Positions 1 to 9,386 of a stretch of 64,000 bases of DNA are shown here, piece by piece (the stretch's first letter is position 1; every line of letters begins with the position of its first letter). A model generated the notes under the pieces. The model saw only the letters and a list, made by a program, of their open reading frames with translations. It made no database searches and was not told the DNA's origin. Location: the NCBI RefSeq assembly GCF_050410775.1, contig NZ_CP191229.1; one strand, 5' to 3'. The position numbers and the translations under genes are program-made. The DNA is from Erwinia sp050410775. Lineage in GTDB: Bacteria > Pseudomonadota > Gammaproteobacteria > Enterobacterales > Enterobacteriaceae.

Positions 1-1019
1 AGCCGCACGGCGCTTCGCTGTATCTGCCGATGGAGGGCCTGCCGCCTTACCGTAACGCAATTGCGCCGCTGCTGTTTGGCGAGGATCATCCTGCGCTGAA
101 AGCCGGACGCATTGCCACTATCCAGACGCTGGGCGGCTCAGGCGCGCTGAAAGTGGGCGCAGACTTTCTGAAAACCTATTTTCCACAGTCTGAGGTCTGG
201 GTCAGCGATCCGACCTGGGACAACCATGTCGCTATCTTCTCGGGCGCGGGTTTCAAAGTGCATACCTATCCCTGGTATGATGAAAAAACCAACGGCGTAA
301 AATTTGATGAGCTGATTGCCAGCCTGAAAACGCTGCCGGCGCAAAGCATCGTGCTGTTGCATCCCTGCTGCCATAACCCAACCGGGGCCGATCTGACCAA
401 CGCGCAGTGGGACGCGGTCACCGAAGTCCTGAAGGCGCGTAGCCTTATTCCTTTCCTCGACATCGCCTATCAGGGCTTTGGTGCCGGTATGGAGGAGGAT
501 GCTTACGCTATCCGCGCCATTACAACGGCGGGACTGCCAGCCCTGGTGAGCAACTCATTCTCTAAAATCTTTTCTCTCTATGGCGAGCGTATCGGCGGTC
601 TTTCCGTGGTGTGTAACGACGCTGATGAAGCCGCCCGCGTGCTGGGCCAGCTAAAGGCAACCGTACGCCGCAACTATTCCAGCCCGCCAAGCTTCGGTGC
701 GCAGCTGGTCTCCTGCGTGCTGAACGACGCCGATCTGAAAGCGAGCTGGCTGGCAGAAGTGGAAGCGATGCGTCTGCGTATCCAGGAGATGCGTCAGGCG
801 CTGGTGGAGGTGCTGACGACAGCCGTACCGGGTAAGAACTTTGACTATCTGCTTAAGCAGCGCGGCATGTTCAGCTATACCGGACTGAGCGAAGCGCAGG
901 TCGATCGCCTGCGCAATGAGTTTGGCATCTACCTGATCGCCAGCGGCCGCATGTGCGTTGCCGGGCTGAACAGCAATAACGTTCAGCAGGTGGCGACCGC
1001 CTTTGCAGCGGTAATCTGA
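1..1019 (+). CDS. tyrB: Aromatic amino acid aminotransferase TyrB (5' end outside window)
   Basis: PLP-dependent cytoplasmic enzyme that moves the amino group of glutamate onto the keto acids of tyrosine and phenylalanine, the last step of their synthesis. The gene is cut by the window edge: the frame is open from base 3 and gives 338 residues, against 397 in E. coli TyrB, so about 59 residues are missing. Visible are the HPCCHNPTGAD loop, LDIAYQGFG, and the PLP-lysine motif NSFSKIFSLYGERIGG, where the K carries the cofactor. The C-terminal GRMCVAGLN holds the carboxylate-binding Arg. AspC is the close alternative, but the near-identical TyrB text and the downstream yjbQ-yjbR-uvrA-ssb order decide for tyrB. 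The yjbS and aphA genes that follow in E. coli are absent. Confidence 0.95.
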   Translation, partial: PHGASLYLPMEGLPPYRNAIAPLLFGEDHPALKAGRIATIQTLGGSGALKVGADFLKTYFPQSEVWVSDPTWDNHVAIFSGAGFKVHTYPWYDEKTNGVKFDELIASLKTLPAQSIVLLHPCCHNPTGADLTNAQWDAVTEVLKARSLIPFLDIAYQGFGAGMEEDAYAIRAITTAGLPALVSNSFSKIFSLYGERIGGLSVVCNDADEAARVLGQLKATVRRNYSSPPSFGAQLVSCVLNDADLKASWLAEVEAMRLRIQEMRQALVEVLTTAVPGKNFDYLLKQRGMFSYTGLSEAQVDRLRNEFGIYLIASGRMCVAGLNSNNVQQVATAFAAVI

Positions 1020-1148
1020 GCATCACTGGCCGGATAACGTTCCGGCCAGATCTTTTTCCCCTTCAGTGTTTACCTTTTCGCGCCATACTGCACACTTAAA
1101 GGCTCAGCAAGAACGCCGCCTCTAACCAATTTCATTAAGGAGCAGCCT

Positions 1149-1565
1149 ATGTGGTATCAGCAGACCATCACATTAAGCGCGAAGCCGCGCGGATTTCATC
1201 TTGTCACCGACGAGATTCTGGAGGAGCTGAGACGCTTAAGCGATGTCCAGGTTGGTCAGCTTCACCTGCTGCTGCAACACACATCCGCCTCCCTGACGCT
1301 GAACGAGAATTGCGACCCGACGGTGCGTAGCGATATGGAACAACATTTCCTGCGCACGGTGCCTGAGGAGGCCGCCTGGGAGCATGATTATGAAGGCGCG
1401 GACGATATGCCGGCCCACGTTAAATCGTCTTTGCTGGGGGTATCGCTGCTGTTACCGGTGAACCGTGGGCAGCTGGTGCTGGGGAGATGGCAGGGGATCT
1501 GGCTGGGAGAACACCGCATACAGGGCGGCGCCAGGCGGATTGTCGCCACGCTGCAGGGAGAGTAA
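1149..1565 (+). CDS. yjbQ: YjbQ/UPF0047 family protein
   Basis: 138-residue single-domain protein of the UPF0047 family; E. coli YjbQ has weak thiamin-phosphate synthase activity in vitro, and its physiological job is not settled. The family marks are the HTSASLTLNENCDPTVRSD block in the middle (residues about 44-62), which contains the conserved His and Asn, and the C-terminal HRIQGGARRIVATLQGE. The ATG is preceded by AAGGAG at 6 nt spacing. It lies 129 bp after tyrB and 96 bp before yjbR on the same strand, the same order as in E. coli, so it may share transcription with yjbR. Length matches the family exactly. Confidence 0.93.
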   Translation: MWYQQTITLSAKPRGFHLVTDEILEELRRLSDVQVGQLHLLLQHTSASLTLNENCDPTVRSDMEQHFLRTVPEEAAWEHDYEGADDMPAHVKSSLLGVSLLLPVNRGQLVLGRWQGIWLGEHRIQGGARRIVATLQGE

Positions 1566-1661
1566 CCCGCCAGGGTTTTCCGTTACGTCAGGCTGGTCGC
1601 CGCAGGGGCCGGCAAATATCGCCTATAATGACTCATTGTTACAGGCTACAAGGTGTAAATA

Positions 1662-1994
1662 ATGAACGTATCGGATCTACTTTCTTACTGTATGAATAAA
1701 CCGGGCGCTGAACAGAGCGTTCACAGCAACTGGAAGGGTACCCAGGTCAAAATCGATGATGTGCTGTTTGCGCTGTTGCACTATGTGGATGGGCGGCCCG
1801 CCGTTGCCTTAAAAACCACACCGGCGCTGGCCGATCTCCTGCGCGAAGAGCATAAAGATGTGGTGCCGAGCGAACATCTTAATAAATCACACTGGAGCAC
1901 GCTGCTGCTTGATGGTTCGCTCAAGGACTCCCAGATCTACTATCTGGTTGATGCCTCCTGGCAGCAGGCGCTGAATACCAAAACGGCACACTGA
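1662..1994 (+). CDS. yjbR: YjbR/MmcQ family protein
   Basis: 110-residue member of the MmcQ/YjbR family (CyaY-like fold), proposed to bind DNA but without an agreed function. The whole chain matches E. coli YjbR: N-terminal LLSYCMNKPGAEQSVHSNWK, then HLNKSHWSTLLLDGSL and the end SQIYYLVDASWQQA. It is 8 residues shorter at the C terminus than the 118-residue E. coli protein. The ATG has AAGGTG at 6-7 nt. Neighbour yjbQ upstream; the adh gene downstream is convergent (81 bp gap). Confidence 0.92.
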   Translation: MNVSDLLSYCMNKPGAEQSVHSNWKGTQVKIDDVLFALLHYVDGRPAVALKTTPALADLLREEHKDVVPSEHLNKSHWSTLLLDGSLKDSQIYYLVDASWQQALNTKTAH

Positions 1995-2074
1995 CCCAGG
2001 CCTGAGGGCGGCGGATAAAGGCAGCAAAGGCAGAATCGCTTCCGCCTTCGCTGTCTGTTCGTTGCCGCTAACGC

Positions 2075-3127
2075 TTAGCCGCGCAGCGTATCAATATCAA
2101 TCACAAAGCGGTATTTCACGTCACTCTTCAGCATGCGCTCGTAGGCGTCGTTAATCTCATCCATTTTGATCATCTCAATATCGGATGTGATGTTGTGCTT
2201 GCCGCAGAAATCGAGCATATCCTGCGTTTCTTTAATGCCGCCGATCAGGGAGCCTGCCAGCGAGCGGCGTTTAAAGATCAGGTTAACAACCTGTGGTGAC
2301 GGATGGTCATGTTCAGGAACGCCCACCAGCGTCATATTGCCGTCGCGGCGCAGCAGGTTGATGAACGGGTTCAGGTCGTGCTGTGCCGCCACGGTGTTCA
2401 GGATGAAGTCGAAGCTGTTAACGTGCGCAGCCATCTGATCCGCATCTTTTGAAATCACCACTTCGTCCGCGCCCAGGCGCTTGCCGTCTTCCACTTTAGA
2501 AGGCGAGGTAGTGAACAGCACGACGTGTGCGCCCATGGCGTGAGCAATTTTCACGCCCATATGGCCCAGGCCACCCAGGCCAACGATACCCACTTTTTTG
2601 CCCGGACCGACGTTCCAGTGGTGCAGCGGTGAATAGGTGGTGATACCGGCGCAGAGCAGCGGCGCGGCGCCCGCGGGGTCAAGATTCTCCGGAATGCGGA
2701 GTACGAAATCTTCATTCACCACGACTTGCGTGGCGTAGCCGCCGTAAGTAATGTCGCCGGTCAGGCGATCTTCGCCGTTATAGGTGCCGGTAAAGCCGTT
2801 TTCACAGTACTGCTCCAGGTCTTCCTTGCAGCTATCACAGGTACGGCAGGAGTCGACCATACAGCCCACGCCGACTAAATCACCGACTTTATATTTCTGC
2901 GTATGACCGCCGACAGCGGTGACGCGGCCGACGATTTCATGGCCGGGCACGACCGGGAAAATGGTGTTTTTCCATTCGTTGCGGGCCTGATGCAGGTCAG
3001 AATGGCAAACGCCGCAGTACATAACTTCAATCTGGACATCGTGGTCACGCAGTTCGCGCGGCTGATACTCAAAAGGCGCCAGCTTTGCGTTGGCATCCTG
3101 AGCGGCATAGGCGTGCGTAATATTCAT
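2075..3127 (-). CDS. Zinc-dependent NADP alcohol/aldehyde reductase (YahK/Ahr-like)
   Basis: 350-residue medium-chain dehydrogenase of the cinnamyl-alcohol/YahK-Ahr group, which reduces a broad set of aldehydes to alcohols with NADPH in the cytoplasm. The catalytic zinc site shows as CGVCHSDLH near residue 40 and GHE soon after; the structural zinc cysteines lie in CRTCDSC plus a later Cys; the dinucleotide fold has GLGGLGHMG. The start is placed at ATG 3127 (MNITHAYAA), which has GGAG 5 nt upstream; the frame is open 12 codons further, but those codons have no ribosome site. E. coli has no gene here between yjbR and uvrA, so this is a lineage-specific insertion. Exact substrate unknown. Confidence 0.88.
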   Translation of the reverse strand: MNITHAYAAQDANAKLAPFEYQPRELRDHDVQIEVMYCGVCHSDLHQARNEWKNTIFPVVPGHEIVGRVTAVGGHTQKYKVGDLVGVGCMVDSCRTCDSCKEDLEQYCENGFTGTYNGEDRLTGDITYGGYATQVVVNEDFVLRIPENLDPAGAAPLLCAGITTYSPLHHWNVGPGKKVGIVGLGGLGHMGVKIAHAMGAHVVLFTTSPSKVEDGKRLGADEVVISKDADQMAAHVNSFDFILNTVAAQHDLNPFINLLRRDGNMTLVGVPEHDHPSPQVVNLIFKRRSLAGSLIGGIKETQDMLDFCGKHNITSDIEMIKMDEINDAYERMLKSDVKYRFVIDIDTLRG

Positions 3128-3267
3128 GGTATCTCCAGCTATTGAAAGGAAAGTAAATCTCACGAGAAAAACGGAGCATTAAGAATAAGGGGGGCGGCGG
3201 CAACTATGTAGGCCAGAATCTGTTTAAATCTTGCCTGATCCTGCAAGAACAGCGGCAAGTGGGTAAT

Positions 3268-3295
3268 CACCGGGGCGAATGGCTTCGCCCCGGTG
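3268..3295 (-). terminator. Hairpin after uvrA
   Basis: Perfect 12-bp stem (CACCGGGGCGAA paired with its complement, 4-base loop TGGC) 4 bp beyond the uvrA stop codon. There is no clear T-run on either strand, so it may act as a weak or bidirectional terminator, or as an mRNA 3' stabiliser. Confidence 0.55.
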
Positions 3296-3299
3296 CAGG

Positions 3300-6128
3300 T
3301 TACTTCTTCAGTAATGGCTTAAGAAAGCGGGCCGTATGCGAAGCTTTGCACTTCGCTACCGTTTCCGGCGTTCCGGAGACCAGAATTTCACCGCCGCCGC
3401 TGCCGCCTTCCGGACCAAGATCGACGATCCAGTCCGCCGTCTTAATCACGTCCAGGTTATGCTCAATCACCACAATAGTGTTGCCCTGATCGCGCAGCTT
3501 ATGCAGCACATGTAGCAGCTGTTCAATATCCGCGAAGTGCAGACCGGTGGTCGGCTCATCCAGGATATAGAGCGTCTGGCCCGTTCCGCGCTTGGAGAGT
3601 TCACGGGCCAGCTTAACGCGCTGCGCCTCGCCGCCGGAGAGGGTGGTCGCCGACTGGCCGAGACGGATGTAGGAGAGGCCCACATCCATCAGCGTTTGCA
3701 GCTTGCGCGCCAGCGCCGGAACGGCATCGAAGAAGTCACGGGCCTCTTCAATAGTCATTTCCAGCACTTCATGGATGCTCCTGCCCTTGTACTTAATCTC
3801 CAGCGTTTCGCGATTATAGCGTTTGCCCTTGCACTGATCGCAGGGGACATAGATATCGGGCAGAAAGTGCATTTCCACCTTGATAACGCCATCGCCCTGG
3901 CAGGCTTCGCAGCGGCCGCCGCGCACGTTAAAGCTGAAGCGACCCGGCGTGTAGCCGCGCGTGCGGGATTCCGGCACCCCGGCAAACAGCTCGCGTACCG
4001 GCGTAAAGATGCCGGTATAGGTGGCCGGATTGGAGCGCGGCGTACGACCAATCGGGCTCTGGTCGATATCGATCACTTTATCGAAGTGTTCCATCCCGCT
4101 GATCTCGCGGTAGGGTGCAGCCTCGGCGATAGTGGCGCCGTTCAGCTGACGCTGCGCAATCGGGAACAGCGTATCGTTGATCAGCGTCGATTTGCCTGAA
4201 CCGGACACGCCGGTAATACAGCTGAACAGGCCAACCGGCAGCGTCAGCGTGACATCCTTCAGGTTGTTGCCCTTCGCCCCGGAGAGCTTCAGTACCCGCT
4301 CCGGATCGGCCTTGACGCGCTCTTCGGGGATGGCGATCCCGCGTTTACCGCTAAGATACTGGCCGGTCAGGGACTCTTTCACCGCCATAATGTCATCAAC
4401 GGTGCCTTCGGCCACCACCTGGCCGCCGTGGACGCCTGCACCAGGACCGATATCGATCACGTGATCGGCAGCGCGGATGGCATCTTCGTCATGCTCAACC
4501 ACGATGACCGTATTGCCCAGGTTACGCAGGTGCACCAGCGTTTCCAGCAGGCGCTCGTTATCACGCTGGTGGAGGCCAATTGAGGGTTCATCAAGCACAT
4601 ACATCACGCCGACCAGCCCGGCACCAATCTGGCTGGCCAGACGGATACGCTGCGCCTCGCCGCCGGAGAGCGTTTCGGCAGAGCGCGACATAGAAAGATA
4701 ATTGAGGCCGACGTTAACCAGAAAACGCAGGCGATCGCCAATCTCCTTCAGCACTTTCTCGGCGATCTGTGCGCGCTGCCCGCTCAGCTTCATGTTCTGG
4801 AAAAATTCCATCGCATGGCCAATGCTCATATCGGAAATCGTCGGCAGTGTAGTGTTCTCCACATAGACGTGGCGCGCCTCGCGCTTCAGTCGGGTGCCGT
4901 GACAGCTGGCGCAGGAGCGGTTGCTGATAAACTTCGCCAGATCTTCGCGCACCGCAGAGGATTCGGTCTCTTTATAGCGGCGCTCCATATTATGCAGCAC
5001 GCCTTCAAACGGATGACGACGCACCGAGGTGTCGCCGCGATCGTTGATATATTTGAACTCAATGTTCTCTTTGCCGGAGCCGTACAGGATCACCTGCTGG
5101 GCCTTCTCGTCCAGCGAGCCAAACGGCGCCTCGATATCAAAGTTCAGGTGCTCAGCCAGCGAGCGCAGCATCTGGAAATAGTAAAAGTTGCGGCGGTCCC
5201 AGCCACGGATAGCGCCACCCGCCAGCGACAGCTCCGGATTCTGCACCACGCGTTCGGGATCGAAGTATTGCTGCACGCCCAGCCCGTCACAGGTCGGGCA
5301 GGCGCCGGCCGGGTTGTTAAACGAAAACAGACGCGGTTCCAGCTCGCTCATGCTGTAGCCGCAAATCGGACAGGCGAAGTTAGCGGAGAAGAGCAGCTCT
5401 TCCGCCTTTTCATCATCCATATCCGCCACTACGGCAACGCCGCCGGAGAGCTCCAGCGCCGTTTCAAAAGATTCGGCCAGGCGCTGCTTAAGATCCTCAC
5501 GCACCTTAAAGCGATCGATCACCACCTCAATGGTGTGCTTTTTCTGGAGTTCCAGCTTTGGCGGATCGGAAAGATCGCAGACTTCGCCATCAATACGGGC
5601 GCGGATATAACCCTGTGCGGCCAGGTTCTCCAGCGTTTTGCTGTGCTCCCCTTTGCGCTCTTTAACAATGGGGGCCAGCAGCATCAGACGACGGCCTTCA
5701 GGCTGCGCCAGCACGTTGTCCACCATCTGGCTGACGGTCTGCGCGGCCAGCGGCACATCGTGATCCGGGCAGCGCGGCTCGCCCACGCGGGCAAACAGCA
5801 GGCGAAGGTAGTCGTGAATTTCAGTGATGGTGCCCACGGTGGATCGCGGGTTATGTGAGGTTGACTTCTGCTCGATCGAAATGGCGGGCGACAGCCCTTC
5901 AATATGATCGACATCCGGTTTCTCCATCAGGGAGAGAAACTGACGCGCATAGGCAGAAAGGGATTCTACATAGCGGCGCTGCCCCTCGGCATAGAGCGTG
6001 TCAAACGCCAGCGAGGACTTACCGGAACCTGACAGGCCGGTGACAACGATCAGTTTGTCGCGCGGGATGATCAGGTTGATATTTTTCAAATTATGGGTGC
6101 GCGCACCCCGTACTTCGATCTTATCCAT
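3300..6128 (-). CDS. uvrA: UvrABC excision nuclease subunit A
   Basis: 942-residue ATP-binding damage-recognition subunit of nucleotide excision repair; a UvrA dimer loads UvrB on damaged DNA. Two ABC ATPase halves are visible: Walker A GLSGSGKSSLAFD near residue 30 and GVSGSGKSTLIND near 640, with ABC signatures LSGGEAQRIRLA and LSGGEAQRVKLA. Zinc modules show as CPICGYS...CPTCDG, CASCHGTRL and RCEACQGDG...CDQCKGKRY. Length is close to the 940 residues of E. coli. It diverges from ssb, and the shared upstream region holds a LexA box, as expected for SOS control. Confidence 0.98.
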   Translation of the reverse strand: MDKIEVRGARTHNLKNINLIIPRDKLIVVTGLSGSGKSSLAFDTLYAEGQRRYVESLSAYARQFLSLMEKPDVDHIEGLSPAISIEQKSTSHNPRSTVGTITEIHDYLRLLFARVGEPRCPDHDVPLAAQTVSQMVDNVLAQPEGRRLMLLAPIVKERKGEHSKTLENLAAQGYIRARIDGEVCDLSDPPKLELQKKHTIEVVIDRFKVREDLKQRLAESFETALELSGGVAVVADMDDEKAEELLFSANFACPICGYSMSELEPRLFSFNNPAGACPTCDGLGVQQYFDPERVVQNPELSLAGGAIRGWDRRNFYYFQMLRSLAEHLNFDIEAPFGSLDEKAQQVILYGSGKENIEFKYINDRGDTSVRRHPFEGVLHNMERRYKETESSAVREDLAKFISNRSCASCHGTRLKREARHVYVENTTLPTISDMSIGHAMEFFQNMKLSGQRAQIAEKVLKEIGDRLRFLVNVGLNYLSMSRSAETLSGGEAQRIRLASQIGAGLVGVMYVLDEPSIGLHQRDNERLLETLVHLRNLGNTVIVVEHDEDAIRAADHVIDIGPGAGVHGGQVVAEGTVDDIMAVKESLTGQYLSGKRGIAIPEERVKADPERVLKLSGAKGNNLKDVTLTLPVGLFSCITGVSGSGKSTLINDTLFPIAQRQLNGATIAEAAPYREISGMEHFDKVIDIDQSPIGRTPRSNPATYTGIFTPVRELFAGVPESRTRGYTPGRFSFNVRGGRCEACQGDGVIKVEMHFLPDIYVPCDQCKGKRYNRETLEIKYKGRSIHEVLEMTIEEARDFFDAVPALARKLQTLMDVGLSYIRLGQSATTLSGGEAQRVKLARELSKRGTGQTLYILDEPTTGLHFADIEQLLHVLHKLRDQGNTIVVIEHNLDVIKTADWIVDLGPEGGSGGGEILVSGTPETVAKCKASHTARFLKPLLKK

Positions 6129-6211
6129 TCACACTTCCCGGATTAACACAGACCTCACCATGCCGGTCCGGCATGGCCAGAAATAAGCCTGTTAGTATGG
6201 CACAAAATAAC

Positions 6212-6227
6212 CTGATTGGATATACAG
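6212..6227. promoter_or_regulatory. LexA (SOS) box between uvrA and ssb
   Basis: CTGATTGGATATACAG fits the CTG-N10-CAG LexA core with an AT-rich centre. It sits 84 bp upstream of the uvrA start and 205 bp upstream of ssb, the same arrangement as the known uvrA/ssb operator of E. coli. The left half is less perfect than the consensus. The rest of the 304-bp gap (6129-6432) must hold both promoters, but I do not assign them. Confidence 0.8.
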
Positions 6228-6432
6228 TGTTCAGTCACAAGGCGAGCGGAGGGATCCCGTTGACGATCGCCGCAAGTCGATAAAATTCCCGATCCCACGC
6301 AGGCAGCGCACTGTAACGATGTAAGGGAGATAAACCCTTTTCGATCCGTCTCCGAAAGATAGGATCTGGCGTTATGCCATGTTAGAATTTTCGGCTTAGA
6401 CTTAAAGCAGAACATTTATCGGAGAGACGTAC

Positions 6433-6984
6433 ATGGCCAGCAGAGGCGTAAACAAAGTAATTCTGGTAGGGAATCTGGGTCAGGATCCGGAAGTCCGCTA
6501 CATGCCGAATGGCGGCGCCGTTGCCAACATTACCCTGGCCACGTCCGAAAGCTGGCGTGACAAGCAGACCGGCGAAACCAAAGAGAAAACGGAATGGCAC
6601 CGCGTGGTGCTGTTTGGCAAGCTGGCGGAAGTGGCAGGTGAATACCTGCGTAAAGGCTCTCAGGTGTACATCGAAGGCGCCCTGCAAACGCGCAAATGGA
6701 CCGATCAGGCCGGTGTGGAAAAATACACCACTGAAGTGGTCGTGAACGTTGGCGGCACCATGCAGATGCTGGGTGGCCGTCAGGGCGGCGGCGCAGGCGC
6801 ACCGGCAGGCGGCGGCCAGAGCAATAACAATAATGGCTGGGGCCAGCCACAGCAGCCACAGGGCGGCAACCAGTTCAGCGGCGGCCAGCAGTCTCAGTCC
6901 CGTCCCCAGCAGCCGCAGCAGCAGAACAACGCGCCGGCGAATAACGAACCCCCAATGGATTTCGATGACGATATCCCGTTCTGA
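6433..6984 (+). CDS. ssb: Single-stranded DNA-binding protein
   Basis: 183-residue SSB that coats single-stranded DNA during replication, repair and recombination as a tetramer. The OB-fold domain covers about residues 1-112 (MASRGVNKVILVGNLGQDPE, TEWHRVVLFGKLAE, YIEGALQTRKW). A Gly/Gln/Asn-rich linker follows, and the acidic tip MDFDDDIPF, which docks partner proteins, closes the chain. E. coli SSB is 178 residues. GGAGAG precedes the ATG by about 7 nt. It diverges from uvrA and ends at a strong terminator. Confidence 0.98.
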   Translation: MASRGVNKVILVGNLGQDPEVRYMPNGGAVANITLATSESWRDKQTGETKEKTEWHRVVLFGKLAEVAGEYLRKGSQVYIEGALQTRKWTDQAGVEKYTTEVVVNVGGTMQMLGGRQGGGAGAPAGGGQSNNNNGWGQPQQPQGGNQFSGGQQSQSRPQQPQQQNNAPANNEPPMDFDDDIPF

Positions 6985-7024
6985 GGTCGCTCTGAGCCAT
7001 TTTCAGTAACGTCCCGACGCGAAG

Positions 7025-7050
7025 GCCCCGATTATTCGGGGCTTTTTTTT
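7025..7050 (+). terminator. Rho-independent terminator of ssb
   Basis: GCCCCGA, 4-base loop, TCGGGGC followed by eight T. It lies 40 bp after the ssb stop codon and is the classic intrinsic form. Confidence 0.92.
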
Positions 7051-7180
7051 ATCCTGCGTTCAGGTAGATGCGGTTAAGCCCAGTTACAAGGCGCAAACGT
7101 ACAGAGATCGCCGCACGCTATGATTGGGAGAGAGTGACATGCTGGCCCGCCAGAAAGCGAGATTACAACCTTTCACGCAG

Positions 7181-7210
7181 TTGGGCTTGTTCCCGATTGG
7201 GCTTGTTCCC
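7181..7210. repeat. Short tandem repeat (two copies, 16-bp period)
   Basis: TTGGGCTTGTTCCC occurs at 7181 and again at 7197. It lies in the 278-bp gap between the ssb terminator and the DUF535 gene, which otherwise shows nothing I can name. Confidence 0.7.
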
Positions 7211-7328
7211 CTCTACTGCGGGATAACGAGCGGCACAGCCGCTATACCCCGGCAGATACAGACACAGTTCGTTGACTCACTTATGCCCTGATCCTGTACG
7301 GTAGTTTTCTGAGCCGGGAAGGGCTGAG

Positions 7329-8267
7329 TTACCCGGCGTAATGCTGGGCGAAATACGCCGCCATATTATCCAGCAGCTCGTAGCGTCTGCGGGCTTCCGA
7401 GCGTTTTTTACTGGCAATGTCTTCGAGCGGCTTGCGCGGGAAGGCGACGGGTAGCGCATACAGCTTCGGCGACAGCGGCCGGGCGTTCAGCGTTTCCCAG
7501 AATTCATTATAGCTGGCGTGGAACAGACTCTTTTTCTTCAGGCGATAGCGCAGGCTGCGGAAAATATGGCCGCTATCGCTGACCGCACGTATCTGTGCGA
7601 CGCCTGTCGCCTGGCAGAACAGGGAGAGCGTTTCCATCAGCAAACGCTTAGGAAAGAGACCGTAACAGGCTTTGGTGGCATCACGGATCGTTTCATGCGG
7701 CGTATCGCGATGAGCGCCCTGAATTCCGCCTATCATCACGACCTTCTCGCCTTTATCCCGCATCACGGCAAAGGTAAGCGTCGCCAGCTGGACGTCGTTA
7801 CAGGACACGGCGAGATTAACTTCACCCTCTCTTTCGCAGCGGCCGCTACAGGCGAGCGTGATGCTGAAGGCTTCCTCATTCTTCCCTTTAAACTCAACCA
7901 GCGTAGCGCCCTGTTGCGTAAGCATCGCCCGACGCAGGCCCGCAGCAGGAAGGTTTTTCGCAAAGGCATAGTGGTCAAGGATAGCCTGAGCCCGTGCGGA
8001 GACCGGCATGCCGCCATAGAGATAAGGGCGGTGAATTTTGCTGGGCAGAGAATGCTGGATAGGCAGAATTTCGCGCAGAACCGGCTCGGTGGCCAGCGCA
8101 TTCACCATTTTCCAGGTCGTGACGGGGTATGCCATTGAGCGGAACAGATATTTTACCCGGTACTCAGGGTCAAGCCAGAGTTTTCCGGGTTTCAGCCTGC
8201 CGGTTACCAGTGACAGAAAAAAAGAGGGGCCAGTCGCCTGACGCGGTTCGATCGTAATATCAGCCAT
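7329..8267 (-). CDS. VirK/YbjX family protein (DUF535)
   Basis: 312-residue protein of the DUF535 family that includes Shigella VirK and E. coli YbjX. Members are linked to virulence-protein localisation and resistance to antimicrobial peptides, but no biochemical activity is established. Recognisable blocks are FLSLVTGRLKPGKLWLDPEYR near the N terminus, the central VMIGGIQGAHR, and the later FRSLRYRLKKKSLFHASYNEFW. I see no signal peptide or membrane helix. Start chosen at ATG 8267 (MADITIEP), with GGGA 9 nt upstream; another ATG three codons earlier has the GGGA touching it. E. coli carries no such gene between ssb and yjcB. Confidence 0.85.
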   Translation of the reverse strand: MADITIEPRQATGPSFFLSLVTGRLKPGKLWLDPEYRVKYLFRSMAYPVTTWKMVNALATEPVLREILPIQHSLPSKIHRPYLYGGMPVSARAQAILDHYAFAKNLPAAGLRRAMLTQQGATLVEFKGKNEEAFSITLACSGRCEREGEVNLAVSCNDVQLATLTFAVMRDKGEKVVMIGGIQGAHRDTPHETIRDATKACYGLFPKRLLMETLSLFCQATGVAQIRAVSDSGHIFRSLRYRLKKKSLFHASYNEFWETLNARPLSPKLYALPVAFPRKPLEDIASKKRSEARRRYELLDNMAAYFAQHYAG

Positions 8268-8645
8268 GTGCAGCATTCCCAGGTAAAGAGCAATATTGAA
8301 GCACCTGGAAATTCAATATCTCTTCAACATGGGAAAAGCGTTATGGTTATTTTAAATCTTGTTGAGAAAGTGTTTAAGGACTCAGAGACTTAAGTTAAAT
8401 TTTTTAAGAAATAGATCTCTATTTACCCGGCCAGATAGCCCTTTCCCGCAACCTATTTTCAGAACCTGCATGGCCAAAGAAGCATCGCCTGTGGTGCATA
8501 ACCTGAGTACTTAAACTGAGCATTAAAGTTATCTTATTGTTTTATATGTAAAATTAAATGCTATTCCATAGCGTCAGGCACAGACGGTTAACAACCTTTT
8601 TCTGACGTCAGATATCGTGTCTTTTTAAATAAAATGAGATAAACA
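8268..8645. other. Intergenic region with a palindrome before the nitroreductase gene
   Basis: 378 bp, AT-rich, between two divergent genes, so it must carry both promoters. A perfect 12-bp palindrome TCTGACGTCAGA lies at 8601-8612, 33 bp before the nitroreductase ATG, where a repressor operator would be expected. No known operator matches it to my knowledge. Nothing else recognised. Confidence 0.4.
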
Positions 8646-9386
8646 ATGAATCCCGTCATTAAAAACCTGGTTGAACACTACAGCGAAAGAAGTTTCCTCA
8701 ATAAAGCGATCCCGGATGAAGTGCTCGATCGTATTATCGAGACGGCATACCGGGCGCCGACCTCCGTAAACTCTCAGCAGGTTTCGGTTATCGTCTCCAG
8801 GGATGCTGAAGCACGCAAAAAAATTGCTGAGCTGGCGGGTGGCCAGCCCTGGATCGCCCAGGCACCCGTATTCCTGACGCTCGTGTTAGATATGTACAAA
8901 ACGCAGCAGGGTATGGCGCTTAACGGCGAACAGCAGATTGCCCATAACAGCGTAGAAAGCCTGATTTCCGGCAGTACCGATGTGGGGATCGCGCTGGCCT
9001 CAATAATGAGCGCTGCCCGCTCGGAAGGACTCGGGATCGTACCAATCGGCGGGATCAGGCGCGATCCAGAGGCGATCGTTCATTTGCTGGATCTTCCTGA
9101 GCATACGTTCCCCGTCGCGGGCGTGGTAATTGGTTACGTCGATCGGCCTTCAGAACGGAAGCCAAGACTGCCGATGCAGACCTTCAGACATGAAGAGAGC
9201 TATCAGCGGGAAGGGCTGGAAAACCATATCCAGCATTACAACGATCGGCTGATGCAGCACTGGCAATCGGTCGGGCGGGGTGAAGGCCTTAACTGGAGCG
9301 AAAGTATGGGCGCCTATTATAAGAACATCTATTATCCGGCTGTCTGTCCCGCTTTACTGAAGCAGGGATTCAAGTTCGATAAGTAA
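8646..9386 (+). CDS. NADPH-dependent nitroreductase family oxidoreductase (NfsA/FRP type)
   Basis: 246-residue FMN-dependent flavoprotein of the NfsA/flavin reductase P group, which reduces nitroaromatics, quinones or flavins with NADPH in the cytoplasm. The FMN-binding N terminus HYSERSFLNKAIPDE and RAPTSVNSQQ, the GLGIVPIGGIR block (residues about 125-135) and the phosphate-contacting KPRLPMQTFRHEESY all fit the NfsA group (E. coli NfsA 240 residues). Identity to NfsA itself is partial, so I give no gene symbol. It stands alone within the accessory insert, with a palindrome just upstream that may be its operator. Confidence 0.87.
   Translation: MNPVIKNLVEHYSERSFLNKAIPDEVLDRIIETAYRAPTSVNSQQVSVIVSRDAEARKKIAELAGGQPWIAQAPVFLTLVLDMYKTQQGMALNGEQQIAHNSVESLISGSTDVGIALASIMSAARSEGLGIVPIGGIRRDPEAIVHLLDLPEHTFPVAGVVIGYVDRPSERKPRLPMQTFRHEESYQREGLENHIQHYNDRLMQHWQSVGRGEGLNWSESMGAYYKNIYYPAVCPALLKQGFKFDK

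Noticed and set aside
4815..5858. 347-residue plus-strand frame across uvrA
   Set aside because: Shadow of uvrA; composition rich in Ala, Arg and His, no known motifs.
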